A program made the translations under genes and the position numbers. A stretch of 64,000 bases of DNA, taken from assembly GCA_944472155.2 (NCBI GenBank), contig OX235277.1, forward strand, positions 8,256,804 to 8,320,803, written 5' to 3'. The stretch comes from Trichobilharzia szidati. Lineage: Eukaryota > Platyhelminthes > Trematoda > Strigeidida > Schistosomatidae. Position 1 is the first letter of the stretch, and the number at the start of each line of letters is the position of its first letter. Positions 20,193 to 29,639 of this stretch are shown piece by piece. Under the pieces are notes generated by a model, which saw only the letters and a list, made by a program, of their open reading frames with translations, was not told the DNA's origin and made no database searches.

Positions 20193-22985
20193 AAAGTAAA
20201 TCAACTGTCGTCACCAACGGCAACGAAAGCCCTGATGCAATGGGAAGCGATCTCGTCCAGGATAATGACCGCCAGATTCAACTCCAAAGGAAGAAAAGTG
20301 TCAATAATCCAATGTTATGCACCCACCAACAACGCAGACCTCGAAACGAAAGAAGAATTTTACAGACAACTACAGGCAGCAATAGACAATACTCCAGCTG
20401 GCGACATTAAAATACTAATGGGAGATATGAACGCCAAACTGGGACCAGACAATACAGGAAGAGAACTCATCATGAGTAAAGAAGCTCTTGGAGAAATGAA
20501 CGAAAACGGAGAACTCTTCGCCGACTTCTGCGCCTTCAACGAACTAGTGATTGGTGGCAGTGTTTACAAGCACAGAGATATCCACAAGGCTACATGGGTG
20601 TCACCAGACGGACGAACCAAAAACCAAATTGACTTTATCACAATATCGAGGAAGTGGAGACGCAGCCTACTGGACACAAGAGCAAGAAGAGGAGCAGACG
20701 TTGGCTCAGACCACTACCTCGTACAAGGGACAATCCAAATCAAATTAAAAGCTTTCAGGGAAACAGGAGCTGCAGATAGACCACAAGCCAAGTTCAACAC
20801 TCAAAAGCTGAAGGACCAGGCTACAAAGGACATCTTCATTGCAAACATAAGGGAAAAAGCCGAGACACAAATCAACACCAACGAAAAGGTCAGCGTCGAA
20901 AAGCACTGGAACAAATTGAAAACGGTGTGGAGTCAAACCTGCATGGAAGTCCTAGGCAGAAAAAAGAGACAGGACAAACAGTGGCTCTCTACGGACACTT
21001 GGAAACTAATAGAAGAGAGAAGGGTGGCAAAACAAAAGATTATCCAGTGCACCGACGAGCAACAGAAACAGGAGTTGAATGCAAGCTACAATGCACTGAA
21101 CAAAAGAGTGACGAAAAGTGCCAGGGAAGACAAAAGAAAATATTGTGAAACCATGGCAAACGAAGCAGAACAAGCTGCAGGCAAAGGAGACCTCGCTACA
21201 CTATACCAAACAACTAGGCACCTTTCGGACAAAAGTTCGACACAGATTAAGCCAATAAAGGACGACAATGGAAAGTCAATCACCAAAGAGGTGGAACAGA
21301 GGAAGCACTGGGCTGAACACTTCAAAAAACTTCTAAATCGTCCGCCACCTACAACGCGTCCAACAATACCAACAACGGAAGCAGAACTACCAATGAACAT
21401 CGACCCTCCGACGACATCCGAAGTCCTGAATGCCATCAAGATGCTAAAAGCTGGGAAAGCGCCAGGACCAGATGGAATCCCAGCAGAAGCTTTGAAAATA
21501 GACCCAGAGACAACAGCGGACTTGATGACGCCACTACTAGGGAAGGTGTGGAAAGAGGGCAAAGTACCCGAGGATTGGAAGAACGGATACTTATTCAAAC
21601 TGCCAAAGAAAGGAGATTTGAGTCAATGTAAAAACTGGCGTGGAATTATGCTTCTGTCCATTCCAAGCAAGATACTATGTCGCATCATCCTGGAGAGAAT
21701 TAAACAAGCCCTAGATGAAAAACTTCGTCCGGAACAGGCCGGATTCAGGAGGAACAAGTCATGCCTTGACCAAATCGCCACCCTACGGATTATCATTGAA
21801 CAAAGTTTGGAATGGCAGTCACCTCTCTATCTCAACTTCATCGACTTTGAGAAAGCCTTCGACAGCGTCGATCGAGAGGTGATTTGGCAACTACTTCGCT
21901 ACTACGGGGTGCCGCCGACAATTATACATCTCATCCAACAGCTGTATGACAACGCTGCATGCCAAGTAATCCACAACGGGAGGCTCACGGAATCCTTCCA
22001 AGTGAGGACGGGAGTGAGACAAGGCTGTCTACTATCACCAATGATCTTCCTGATTGCAGTTGATTGGATAATGCAGCAGACAACGGCAACCAACGAGGGA
22101 ACAGGCATAAAATGGACCGACACAAAAGCCTTGGAGGATTTGGATTTCGCCGATGATATATGTCTGATTTCCCACAAACTGGAAGATATGCAAGTGAAAA
22201 GCAACAAATTGGCAGAAGAAGCATCAAAGATAGGACTTCAAGTGAACATAGACAAAACAGAGGTAATGAAGCTTCCTGGCCAACATCAACAGCAACAACC
22301 GACAACAATCAGCATAAATGGGAGGAACCTGAAGGAAACAACTTCTTTCACCTACTTGGGAAGCATCGTCTCAACTACAGGAGGAACTGACGAGGATATC
22401 AAAGCCAGAATCGGAAAAGCAAGACAAGTTTTCATTTCTCTCAAGTCTATGTGGAGGTCAACAGCATTCAGCGTCAAAAATAAAATCCGTATTTTCAACT
22501 CCAATGTGAAGTCAGTACTACTATACGGATCAGAAACTTGGCGTGTCACAAAGAGCAGCTCAAACAAGCTACAGACCTTCATTAACAAATGCCTTCGCTC
22601 AATACTCAAGATCAAATGGCCGGAGAGGATCAGCAACAAAGATCTCTGGGAGCGAACCAACCAGGAACCGATCGTGAAACAAATAGGCAGGAAGAAATGG
22701 AGATGGATTGGACACACTCTGAGGAAACCAGCAAGTGACATCACTAGACAAGCCCTCGAGTGGAACCCGAAAGGGAAGCGACGAGTTGGTCGTCCAAGGA
22801 TGACCTGGAGGAGATCATGTGAAGAGGAATTGAAAGCGTGTGGGCAGACTTGGAGCCAGGTGAAAACTACAGCAGAGAACCGAACGCAATGGAGACGCAT
22901 GGCTGAAGCCCTATGTTCCTCTAGGAATTAAAGGAAGTAATAATAATATTTCTTCCAAAAAAATTACTTACGATACAGCATGAAA
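20193..22985 (+). mobile_element. RTE-type non-LTR retrotransposon, youngest copy, 5' truncated
   Basis: The reading frame is open from 20193 (first upstream stop 20190-20192), lacks the N-terminal part of the apurinic endonuclease, and ends with a short 3' UTR and an (AAT)n-type tail near 22940. Six other copies in the window share its 3' end (CCTATGTTCCTCTAGGAATT). 5' truncation with a simple-repeat tail is typical of target-primed reverse transcription. Target duplication could not be defined by eye. Confidence 0.9.
20235..22931 (+). CDS. RTE endonuclease/reverse transcriptase ORF, N-terminally truncated
   Basis: 898 codons without interruption. Residues 1-170 are the C-terminal two thirds of an AP-type endonuclease: CYAPTN at 27-32, GDMNA at 63-67, TWVSPDGRTKNQIDFI at 120-135 and GSDH at 157-160. 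The N-terminal catalytic N and E motifs are missing. The RT domain begins about residue 390: PGPDGIPAEAL at 410, GFRRNKSCLDQI, FIDFEKAFDSV, GVRQGC, and the catalytic FADD at 638-641. A C-terminal domain contains WRWIGHTLRKP. The ATG is internal; the homologous frame extends upstream to 20193, so it is not the native start. Antisense ORFs over it are shadows. RT residues look intact but the endonuclease should be dead. Confidence 0.9.
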   Translation: MQWEAISSRIMTARFNSKGRKVSIIQCYAPTNNADLETKEEFYRQLQAAIDNTPAGDIKILMGDMNAKLGPDNTGRELIMSKEALGEMNENGELFADFCAFNELVIGGSVYKHRDIHKATWVSPDGRTKNQIDFITISRKWRRSLLDTRARRGADVGSDHYLVQGTIQIKLKAFRETGAADRPQAKFNTQKLKDQATKDIFIANIREKAETQINTNEKVSVEKHWNKLKTVWSQTCMEVLGRKKRQDKQWLSTDTWKLIEERRVAKQKIIQCTDEQQKQELNASYNALNKRVTKSAREDKRKYCETMANEAEQAAGKGDLATLYQTTRHLSDKSSTQIKPIKDDNGKSITKEVEQRKHWAEHFKKLLNRPPPTTRPTIPTTEAELPMNIDPPTTSEVLNAIKMLKAGKAPGPDGIPAEALKIDPETTADLMTPLLGKVWKEGKVPEDWKNGYLFKLPKKGDLSQCKNWRGIMLLSIPSKILCRIILERIKQALDEKLRPEQAGFRRNKSCLDQIATLRIIIEQSLEWQSPLYLNFIDFEKAFDSVDREVIWQLLRYYGVPPTIIHLIQQLYDNAACQVIHNGRLTESFQVRTGVRQGCLLSPMIFLIAVDWIMQQTTATNEGTGIKWTDTKALEDLDFADDICLISHKLEDMQVKSNKLAEEASKIGLQVNIDKTEVMKLPGQHQQQQPTTISINGRNLKETTSFTYLGSIVSTTGGTDEDIKARIGKARQVFISLKSMWRSTAFSVKNKIRIFNSNVKSVLLYGSETWRVTKSSSNKLQTFINKCLRSILKIKWPERISNKDLWERTNQEPIVKQIGRKKWRWIGHTLRKPASDITRQALEWNPKGKRRVGRPRMTWRRSCEEELKACGQTWSQVKTTAENRTQWRRMAEALCSSRN

Positions 22986-22989
22986 TTCT

Positions 22990-23590
22990 AAACATTTCGT
23001 ACAATATAATAAAGGCATTTTTTGTATTTGCCAATGATTGAAAAACAAAACAATAATGTCGTTTTTACTGACGTTTCACTATTTAATGCCACTTATGGCT
23101 TTATCAAAGTAGTATTATTAAACCCGAATTTACAAAATCTCAGCATACATATAAAAAAAGTAAAGAGTTGAGAAAATAGACTAATTAGGTCAAGTTAAAA
23201 GGCCATATTGAAAGTCAAAATAACAATGAAGATAACTAAACCAAAAATCACAAAGGTAATAGTACATCTGTTATGATATCAAAACAAAGTTTAGTAACTT
23301 CGTCAGTCTGGGGGCATTTTTCGTTGTCAAGTTGGCCAATAGGTAAAGATAAAAAAACCAGGTGTAGGTTATTGTCGGATTTGATAAGTGTGTAAAATTA
23401 TAAAAGCAAGTTGTGTTTAAATAATGAAATTGTGTTGATTTTGTCACTTCACGGGAGAGGGAGGTGTTGTTACCAGGTGAAATTATGTTTGAGTCCATCA
23501 TTCCTATTCAGGCAATTCGGATTCCACTTGATATGAAGTGCTTCTCCTATTAGACGTTCTTTGTGATTTCTGAAATTTTTCTGGACTATT
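22990..23590 (-). mobile_element. PLE-3 3' region and terminal repeat, antisense
   Basis: Matches 11.66-12.26 kb: terminal repeat with AGTGAAACGTCAGTA (minus) near 23.07 kb, AAATTCGGGTTTAATA, and the flank with GTTGGCCAATAGGTAAAGAT. The RTE insertion lies immediately upstream in plus coordinates. Stem II of the hammerhead-like fold is altered. Confidence 0.7.
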
Positions 23591-23624
23591 TCAGAATTTT
23601 GTTTCATTGCATGGCAGATTTCAT

Positions 23625-23800
23625 CATGAGCTGACATTGGTTACAGAACCACTGGAAATCCTGAGAGTACTGGACAGCTGTTTCGTCCTAGTTTGGGACT
23701 CTTCTTCAGCACTCACTGTGGTTCGATCCCAGGACCTTCCGGTTACAAGGAGAGCTCGTAGACCATTGAACCACTGGGACCCAATCCAATGGTCGTAGAT
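23625..23800 (-). mobile_element. SINE-A copy, complete
   Basis: Minus strand: TGGGTCCCAGTGGTTCAATG with A box, GTCTACGAGCTCTCCTTG, GGTCCTGGGATCGAACC B box, GTGCTG (stem I), AAGAAGA, stem II GTCC/GGAC, GAAACAGCTGTC, CAGTAC (stem I partner, one G.U), then CAGTGGTTCTGTAACC and GTCAGCTCATGATG. Confidence 0.8.
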
Positions 23801-23872
23801 GAGGCAGTAACTCATCGAAGAAGACATTGCGAAATGGTCATGACTTGGCAGAAGTTAGAATTCAAGGAACAT

Positions 23873-23998
23873 AGGATCGGGTTCCAGTGGCTCAGGGGTC
23901 TACGAGCTTGCCTTGTAACCGAACGCAATGGAGACGCATGGCTGAAGCCCTATGTTCCTCTAGGAATTAAAGGAAATAATAATATAATAATAATAAAT
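23873..23998 (+). mobile_element. SINE-A head joined to an RTE 3' tail
   Basis: GGGTTCCAGTGGCTCAGGGG, GTCTACGAGCTTGCCTTG and TAACC are SINE-A head. From CCGAACGCAATGG (about 23918) the sequence is the RTE 3' end, including GCCCTATGTTCCTC and an AAT-rich tail. The junction has AACC in common. Either a truncated RTE inserted into a SINE or a chimeric retrotransposition product. Confidence 0.65.
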
Positions 23999-24019
23999 CA
24001 ACTGTCAGTCTGAAAATAA

Positions 24020-25390
24020 TACTTCTGAGTTAGTTCTCCTATGTATATACAGCTTCGAATACCACTGATCAACACTTTTAAGCCTCATCTTTACTTCTAC
24101 CTTAAGAAGATTGACAGAAGTAATAAAGTTCTTATGACATTATGAAGGTCACCACGAAAACTGTGGTGTCGTAGTCTATACTCAGAAAACCAATCTTTGC
24201 GTCTTACTGTATAGATACCCTGGACATCTCATATCCTGACGATTTCTAAGAAAGTGTTCTGTCTAACCTACTACATTAAGAAACTTAGACAATCTGGAAT
24301 CACCCAACATCTACTTTCACAATTTGTCAACTCTTGTATCTTACCTATTCCACTTTACTGCTCCCCGTTAGTCTTTCCTGGGCTACTGAAAAAGGATTAT
24401 ACCATCCTGAGAAGGATGTTGAAGGTGGTTAGTAGGACTAGTGGTGTAAAACTCAGTCAGCTCGTCACTACATTAGTTGAAAGGCATCTGAATACATGCG
24501 AAAAATGGTCTAAAACCATACTCTCAGACCCCCAACACCCCCTCTATTCCCAACTCTCTCCTTGTATCTCATCAGGAAGAACAAAAAATCAGAACAAAAT
24601 AATACATGCTCAACGATACTTATTTGGCCCGTGTTCTAAGTGACAGAGACAATGTTAAGCGCGAAACCTATGACTTGCTTTGTTGTTAACAACATAATTT
24701 TAGGCTCTCTTATTTTGTATTCTATAGTGAACTCCTTCTTAAACATACTTAGCTACCTAAATTAATAACATTGGCTTACTTTCTTGTACTTTACTGTATT
24801 CCTTCTTTTGTGTATCTACTGGTTCCGACTCTATTAGCACTGAGTATTACAAAACTGTCCTGTCATTAACCATCATGTAATTATTAGTTTTGTGGTTGTT
24901 TTTTCTTATTTTTTATTTTTTTTCGGCAGTATTAATTGATAATCATTGGTTGTGAACACCATTGTCACCACCTTAAAATTTTGTATTATGCAGGATTACT
25001 CACACTACCACTATAAAAACCGCATTAAACCTGATAAAAAACCAACCCTGAACTGTTATTTTATGATTGTTTAGTGTTTGTTTCAACCTAAATTAACTGA
25101 TCATCTTGGCGATAAACATTCTTAAATATCATTTCATAACTTCTTGTATGACTATAGCTGTACTATCACTATGCATAATCATATCATAGCTTCCACTACT
25201 CAATACTGAGTTATTATTAAATGATGTTTATTTTATTTTCTACTTCCTGGTATTTTTTCGCATTTTTTAAATCTATTATTTTTGTGTTTTGTGTTTTCTT
25301 TGCTGTTGTTGTCTTTATATTTATTTTTTTTGAAATACTCCTTTTAAGTGTTTGATAAAATTAGATGCAAATATTGTAGATATGTGCTGA
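24020..25390 (+). mobile_element. CR1/Jockey-type non-LTR retrotransposon, C-terminal RT region and 3' UTR
   Basis: A 129-codon ORF (24254-24643) contains YYIKKLRQSGITQHLLSQF, VNSCILPIPLYCSPLVFPGL, LLKKDYTILRRMLK and a NTCEKWSKTILSDPQHPLY segment, a layout typical of the RT C-terminus of CR1-like elements. About 750 bp of AT-rich 3' UTR follow. A second copy at 59.94-60.81 kb matches both coding and UTR. No catalytic RT motif is present. Confidence 0.65.
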
Positions 25391-25394
25391 AAAT

Positions 25395-25600
25395 TCCAAA
25401 TCAAGAAAGAAACTTTACATCATCATGGATTTCAAGGGAGAACTAACCTTCGATATCTTTAAGAGGAGAATGTTCTTCTCCGCAACGATCAGAATAGTAT
25501 TCTTAAGTCTTTCATTGGTCTTCAGAATCCTTATGGTTCATATCTTGCGTCTGAACACTTCCGTGTACATTTATCAATTCACCTGAAAGACAGTGTCATC
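25395..25600 (+). pseudogene. PLE-1 linker fragment
   Basis: Reads RKKLYIIMDFKGELTFDIFK, RRMFFSATIRIVF and NTSVYIYQFT before a stop, the linker that precedes GIY-YIG in PLE-1. Starts where the CR1-like copy ends, so the CR1-like element probably inserted beside or into it. Confidence 0.65.
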
Positions 25601-26435
25601 ATTTGGGACAGTATCTATAACCTTAATCTATTGCTACAGGTAGTTAACAACTGCCATCCGGCAATACAAATTCACTGTTGACATAGAAAACGAACCTGAA
25701 ATTCTCAGGGATCCTTAAGAATGTCAGTCCATAGGGAACCAATGTGAAATTTTCAATGGCAAAATTTCTACAGTAGTATAGCTGTTGAATTAAAACTAAA
25801 TTTAGTGGAATCCTTCGCCAACCGCATCCGGAACGGTATTCTTAACGACTGTAAGACTGTTCCACTTCCATGATTAGGGGTTTAAACTGCATGGAACAAT
25901 AAAAATCCGTGCTTGCTTGGTTGAGTACAATCTATGTTTACAAGCGGATCACATACTGACATCCATATAGTTTCGGTATTCAAAAGAAACTACTGCGAAA
26001 TCTCAGCTGAAGCTATGTAAATCTAAAATTGCCAATGCGATTCAACACACTGCCATGTGGCCAGCCAGATTTCTTTTGGTTTCAAATGATTTAAGTTCTC
26101 TGAACTCAGTCATACTAGGTACATCACTGATGAGCTCAGCCCCAAACAAGCGAAACGATTGTCCTGTGCTGTGAGTGATATCTAACTACTTATGGGAATA
26201 AATTAGTAGTATATAACGTCACGCGTTTCTATTTCCTTCATCTTTTATTCATAAATTTATTTCATTCGTTACGCAACTACATTCCTACTCTTTTCCATGA
26301 TGACCAAAGAAACAAATTATATATCACCTACACAACTGATACATACATGTACATAAAAGTTTATGTGTGTAGGCAAACGCTTCTTCATAAAATCACAAGA
26401 CTGACCAATATTTATATCTGTGCCTACACAATCTA
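25601..26435. other. Unclassified, possibly unique DNA
   Basis: No resemblance to any repeat elsewhere in the window and no credible ORF. Confidence 0.4.
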
Positions 26436-26439
26436 ACGT

Positions 26440-26715
26440 GAACTCAGTGAAGCCCTTGAGGTAAAGACAGGGGTAAGACAAGACTGCCGCCTACTACCAC
26501 CGATGATATTCCTAATAATGATGGACTGGATTACGCGGAACACTGTAGGTGAGGAGCGATAAGAAAGCCGTGGAATGGACAGAGAGAAGGGTATTGGAAA
26601 ATCTCCACTTCTCAGACGGTTTGAATCTAAAATTGCATAAACCTGAAGCCTTATATGCGAATCCAGCAAACCAGAATAACAAGTAGTCATCACAGGAAAA
26701 ACTTTTAGTGAACAT
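26440..26715 (+). mobile_element. RTE reverse-transcriptase fragment
   Basis: Reads EALEVKTGVRQDC followed by MIFLIMMDWITRN, the RT segment just before the catalytic motif, then decays. Both ends are truncated and a SINE-B begins at 26721. Confidence 0.6.
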
Positions 26716-26720
26716 AAATA

Positions 26721-26925
26721 TGCGTCGATAGTACAGCGGTTAGGACGCTCGCCGACTATGCACATGGTCCATGGTTCCATCCCCTACCGACGCATACCTG
26801 ATATCAATGATCGGCCTGCAAAATTTGGGCTACCGATATCACATGCTGAAAAATTCCATACTTATACCAAAGCTACTGTGTGGTTTCAAGCTATAATCAA
26901 AATGAAAATAAAATATCGTGCATTT
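26721..26925 (+). mobile_element. SINE-B (tRNA-derived), copy 1
   Basis: tRNA-like head with acceptor GCGTCG (26722-26727) pairing CGACGC (26788-26793), A box TAGTACAGCGG (26729-26739) and B box GGTTCCATCCC (26773-26783, one change). The body continues ACCTGATATCAATGATCGGC, CAAATTTGGGCTACCGATAT and ends in an AAAATAAAATA tail. Copy 2 at 53402-53604 matches along the whole length. Confidence 0.8.
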
Positions 26926-26934
26926 ATTCCCCTT

Positions 26935-27060
26935 GATGAATTTAAATAAAGCAAGAACAACAGTGGTTTGTGCAGAATAATATGGTACCATCATTTTTTT
27001 CGTTGGCTTCTCATCAGCTGCTTACAGCCTAAATAAATTATGAGGTTTATGTACAGAAAA
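26935..27060 (-). repeat. PLE terminal repeat downstream of the 27.4-28.2 kb ORF
   Basis: Matches 51546-51670 and, more distantly, the arms of the 4885-5562 foldback. Lies 3' of the minus-strand PLE ORF and carries the best canonical hammerhead core of the window. Confidence 0.65.
26971..27021 (-). ncRNA. Hammerhead-like motif with canonical core
   Basis: Minus strand: stem I GCAG (27018-27021), core CTGATGA (27011-27017), nine-nucleotide stem II region GAAGCCAAC, GAAA (G at 27001), stem III with palindrome ATGGTACCAT at its apex, cleavage triplet ATT, stem I partner CTGC (26972-26975). All conserved core residues are present; stem II is weak (a single closing G-C). Confidence 0.6.
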
Positions 27061-27388
27061 GTTTTTACATATCTGCAAATTTCACATGTTGTCAGTTAAC
27101 AAAAAGTTCCACAGTAAGTGAACAGTGCTCAGAAAATTGCGCTTATATAGTTTTTACACAGGCAGTTCAAGCTTAAACAAAATAGATGTATGCATACAAT
27201 GGTAAAGGAGTTACGTAATAAAGACGAGAGGTGAGTAAGATGATAAGTAACTAATAAATTTGGTAACGATGTACTGAGTTCAAATCACGTCATAGAAACA
27301 AGAGACAAGTAATATTACAGATTATAAAAGGAGGGGTGGGGTTAAAGACAAAGATTACGTAATCAGTGTAGAGAATAACGACATCCAG
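27061..27388 (-). other. PLE 3' untranslated region
   Basis: Non-coding DNA between the PLE ORF stop and its terminal repeat. A GGAGGGGTGGGGTT run near 27330 resembles (inverted) CACCCCACCCTC in the 4885-5562 foldback interior. Confidence 0.45.
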
Positions 27389-28165
27389 TCACCATGGCAA
27401 GGAAAGACTAATAACTGCTTCTTTCTGAACACATAAATCTGGTTTGAAACGTTTGATAGAAATTGCATCGGCAAACTCGAGGAGAATTGAGCTCTTTTGC
27501 CTATTGATAATTTTGAACGACTTATCGCCGTCCACCTCATGACCCATGTCAAGGAGATGCATGGCGATGGCACTGTTTAAAGCATTTGTTCCCTTTAGAC
27601 GTAAGCATTTTGGTACATGTTCAGAAAATCGTAGATATGCCCTTCTTCTTTCTGTTCTTCCAATGTAACTGCTCCCGCAAATACATGTAAATTTGTATAT
27701 ACAGTTGGAGTTAGCATGAGAAGGATATCTATCGATTTTTGATTGCATCAAAGAGAAAGCTGTTCGATAGACGGGAATGACCTTAGCTGCAGGATGGGCT
27801 ATAGCTAGTGATGTACTCAGCCTTCTGTTGATCATTGCAGCAATTTTTCCACCTTTATAATTAAGCTGAAAGTAGATTGACTTTTTTTCCACTGTGATTT
27901 GTCTTACATTTTTGACTTCAGATCTTCCATACTTGTTGATGAACCTTTGAGGGTACCCACCGCTCTTCAACATCTTTTCGAAAAACTCAAATTCTTCCTC
28001 TAATTTCTCTATAGAGCATATTTTTCTCGCTCTATAGTACAGAGTCTTGACTAGACTGCGTTTAAAGCTATTTGGACAAAAGCTATTGAAATGTAAGTAT
28101 TGTCCTTTCCATGTAGGCGAGGGTGATGAATATACTTTACAGCCAAAAGCAACATTAAGCACCAA
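27389..28165 (-). CDS. PLE RT thumb plus GIY-YIG endonuclease, intact C-terminal fragment
   Basis: 258 codons without a stop; the first codon is TTG, so this is a truncated C-terminus, not a true start. Order: thumb (FKRSLVKTLYYRARKICS, KSGGYPQRFINKYG), linker (IYFQLNYKGGKIAAMINRRL), GIY-YIG domain with CIYKFTCICGSSYIGRTERR, a SEH histidine, AMHLLDMGHEVD and C-terminal KRFKPDLCVQKE ending SLPW. The CxxC pair next to the GIY element is preserved. RT palm is absent, replaced upstream by an RTE fragment at 28195. Best preserved PLE nuclease in the window; function alone is unlikely. Confidence 0.85.
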   Translation of the reverse strand: MVLNVAFGCKVYSSPSPTWKGQYLHFNSFCPNSFKRSLVKTLYYRARKICSIEKLEEEFEFFEKMLKSGGYPQRFINKYGRSEVKNVRQITVEKKSIYFQLNYKGGKIAAMINRRLSTSLAIAHPAAKVIPVYRTAFSLMQSKIDRYPSHANSNCIYKFTCICGSSYIGRTERRRAYLRFSEHVPKCLRLKGTNALNSAIAMHLLDMGHEVDGDKSFKIINRQKSSILLEFADAISIKRFKPDLCVQKEAVISLSLPW

Positions 28166-28194
28166 TTACCCTCAGCGGAATAAATTCTAAGTGA

Positions 28195-28775
28195 GCTATT
28201 TACTTCACTGAACTCGGCAGAATCGATCTCATTACAGACAACAGCAAGGATGACTATGTCAAAACCGAAATCGGAAAGGCAACAGAGATATTCATCACTC
28301 TGAAATCAGTTTGGAAATCTTCTTCGCTCACTCAGCATAAAGAACAATATTTGAATTTTGAACACTGATGTTAAGGCAATCAGCCCTTTTGAATGGGTGA
28401 GAAACCGGCAGTATAACCAAAAGCATTTACACCTTTGTCAATAGCTGCCTTCACCGACTCTATACTGAACATCAGTTGGGTGGTTCGCCAGAAAGAATTG
28501 GTTACAAGGGACTCTAGAAACGAGCCAGTCAGGAAACTATTGCTTACTAAATATGCCCTTGGGAAATGGAGGTGGATTAGACACACGCTGAAAAGACCGT
28601 TGGGTTACACCTCGCTCCAGGCCATGGGTCACGTGGAACCCGACTAGGAACCAATGACTTGGGCAAGATACCGAGAGTGACATGGAGGAGCGCTCGAATG
28701 GTCATTTGAAGAGGACTGCAGAGAACTAAACAAGATAGAAATGTATTGCTGAAGCTCATTGATATTCCTGACTGA
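28195..28775 (+). mobile_element. RTE 3' fragment, degenerate
   Basis: Reads SKDDYVKTEIGKATEIFITL, KSVWKSSSLTQHKE, then a rearranged stretch, WRWIRHTLKRPLGYTSLQAM and WRSARM. Internal loss and stops show decay. Confidence 0.7.
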
Positions 28776-28779
28776 ATTC

Positions 28780-29080
28780 CTTGACCTTACCCTAACCTTA
28801 AACCTACACCTCAACAGATGTACTTGACTATGTAATAAGTAGGATGCTGTACCTATCCTCAGATTTGCTTTTATGCTATGACTGGATCTTCAATGACCTT
28901 TCGTAGCACTCCCTATATCTCATTGGTTCCTGAAGTTTAGTATTGGCAAACCTTGACTGTGGCTATGGTAGTTTAAACTTGTCGACAACAATGCGCATTC
29001 GTTACTAAATAAAAGTGTAGAGTATAGGTGAACCTACTGTGGGATATCTTTCCACATTGTTAATACCGTTCCTAAGGATT
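28780..29080. repeat. Unclassified repeat with telomere-like stretch, minus-oriented
   Basis: CTTACCCTAACCTTAAACCT (28786 onward) and the following 100 bp recur inverted at 35.09-35.33 kb. The TTAGGG-like sequence is imperfect and embedded in a dispersed repeat. Confidence 0.45.
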
Positions 29081-29084
29081 CCGA

Positions 29085-29535
29085 GCGGAATACAAAGCTT
29101 TGATGGCAAGTCTCCCTACTGCTGTATTTTCCTCTATCTTCTTTAGCTGACCTGAAAAATGACCATAGACTCTCATCTCTTCCTCACATGATTTACGTGT
29201 CACACTGGGAGAATCCACTCGTTGTTTACCATTTAGATTGCATTCAAGTGATAGCCTGGCTTGTGATGTCATTCGATGGCCTCCTCATCGTGTGTCCGAT
29301 CCATATCCATTTTCTCCGACATGCTTTTTGAGCGATAGGTTATTGGTTAGTTTGTTCTTATCTGTCCAACATATTCGTGTCTTCTTTCTCCACACAGTCT
29401 CCCGAACAATCCAGTCCACAACAACCAGGAATATCATCGGTAATAATAGGTAGCCATCCTGTCTTACTCCTTAATTCACTTCAGAATCTCCTTGGAGCAT
29501 TCTGTTGTGGATTACCTGACGTGAGTTACTGTCAT
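29085..29535 (-). mobile_element. RTE 3' fragment with internal deletion, antisense
   Basis: On the minus strand an RT piece (TRQDGYLLLPMIFLVVVDWI near 29.4 kb) joins the C-terminal region (DMDRTHDEEAIE, SCEEEMRVYG, ALYSARNP) with the segment between lost. The 3' tail ends near 29085. Confidence 0.7.
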
Positions 29536-29639
29536 AAAACCAGCTGTTGTATGGTTGTATGACAAAGATTTAGGGCACTGCACTACACAGTGTTGAAGTA
29601 GTTTCCAAATTACTGTTTAAAGTCATTATTATAAAAGAG

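Noticed and set aside
21086..22900. Minus ORFs of 170, 101, 107 and 182 codons
   Set aside because: All overlap the RTE endonuclease/RT ORF in reverse and show no domain of their own.
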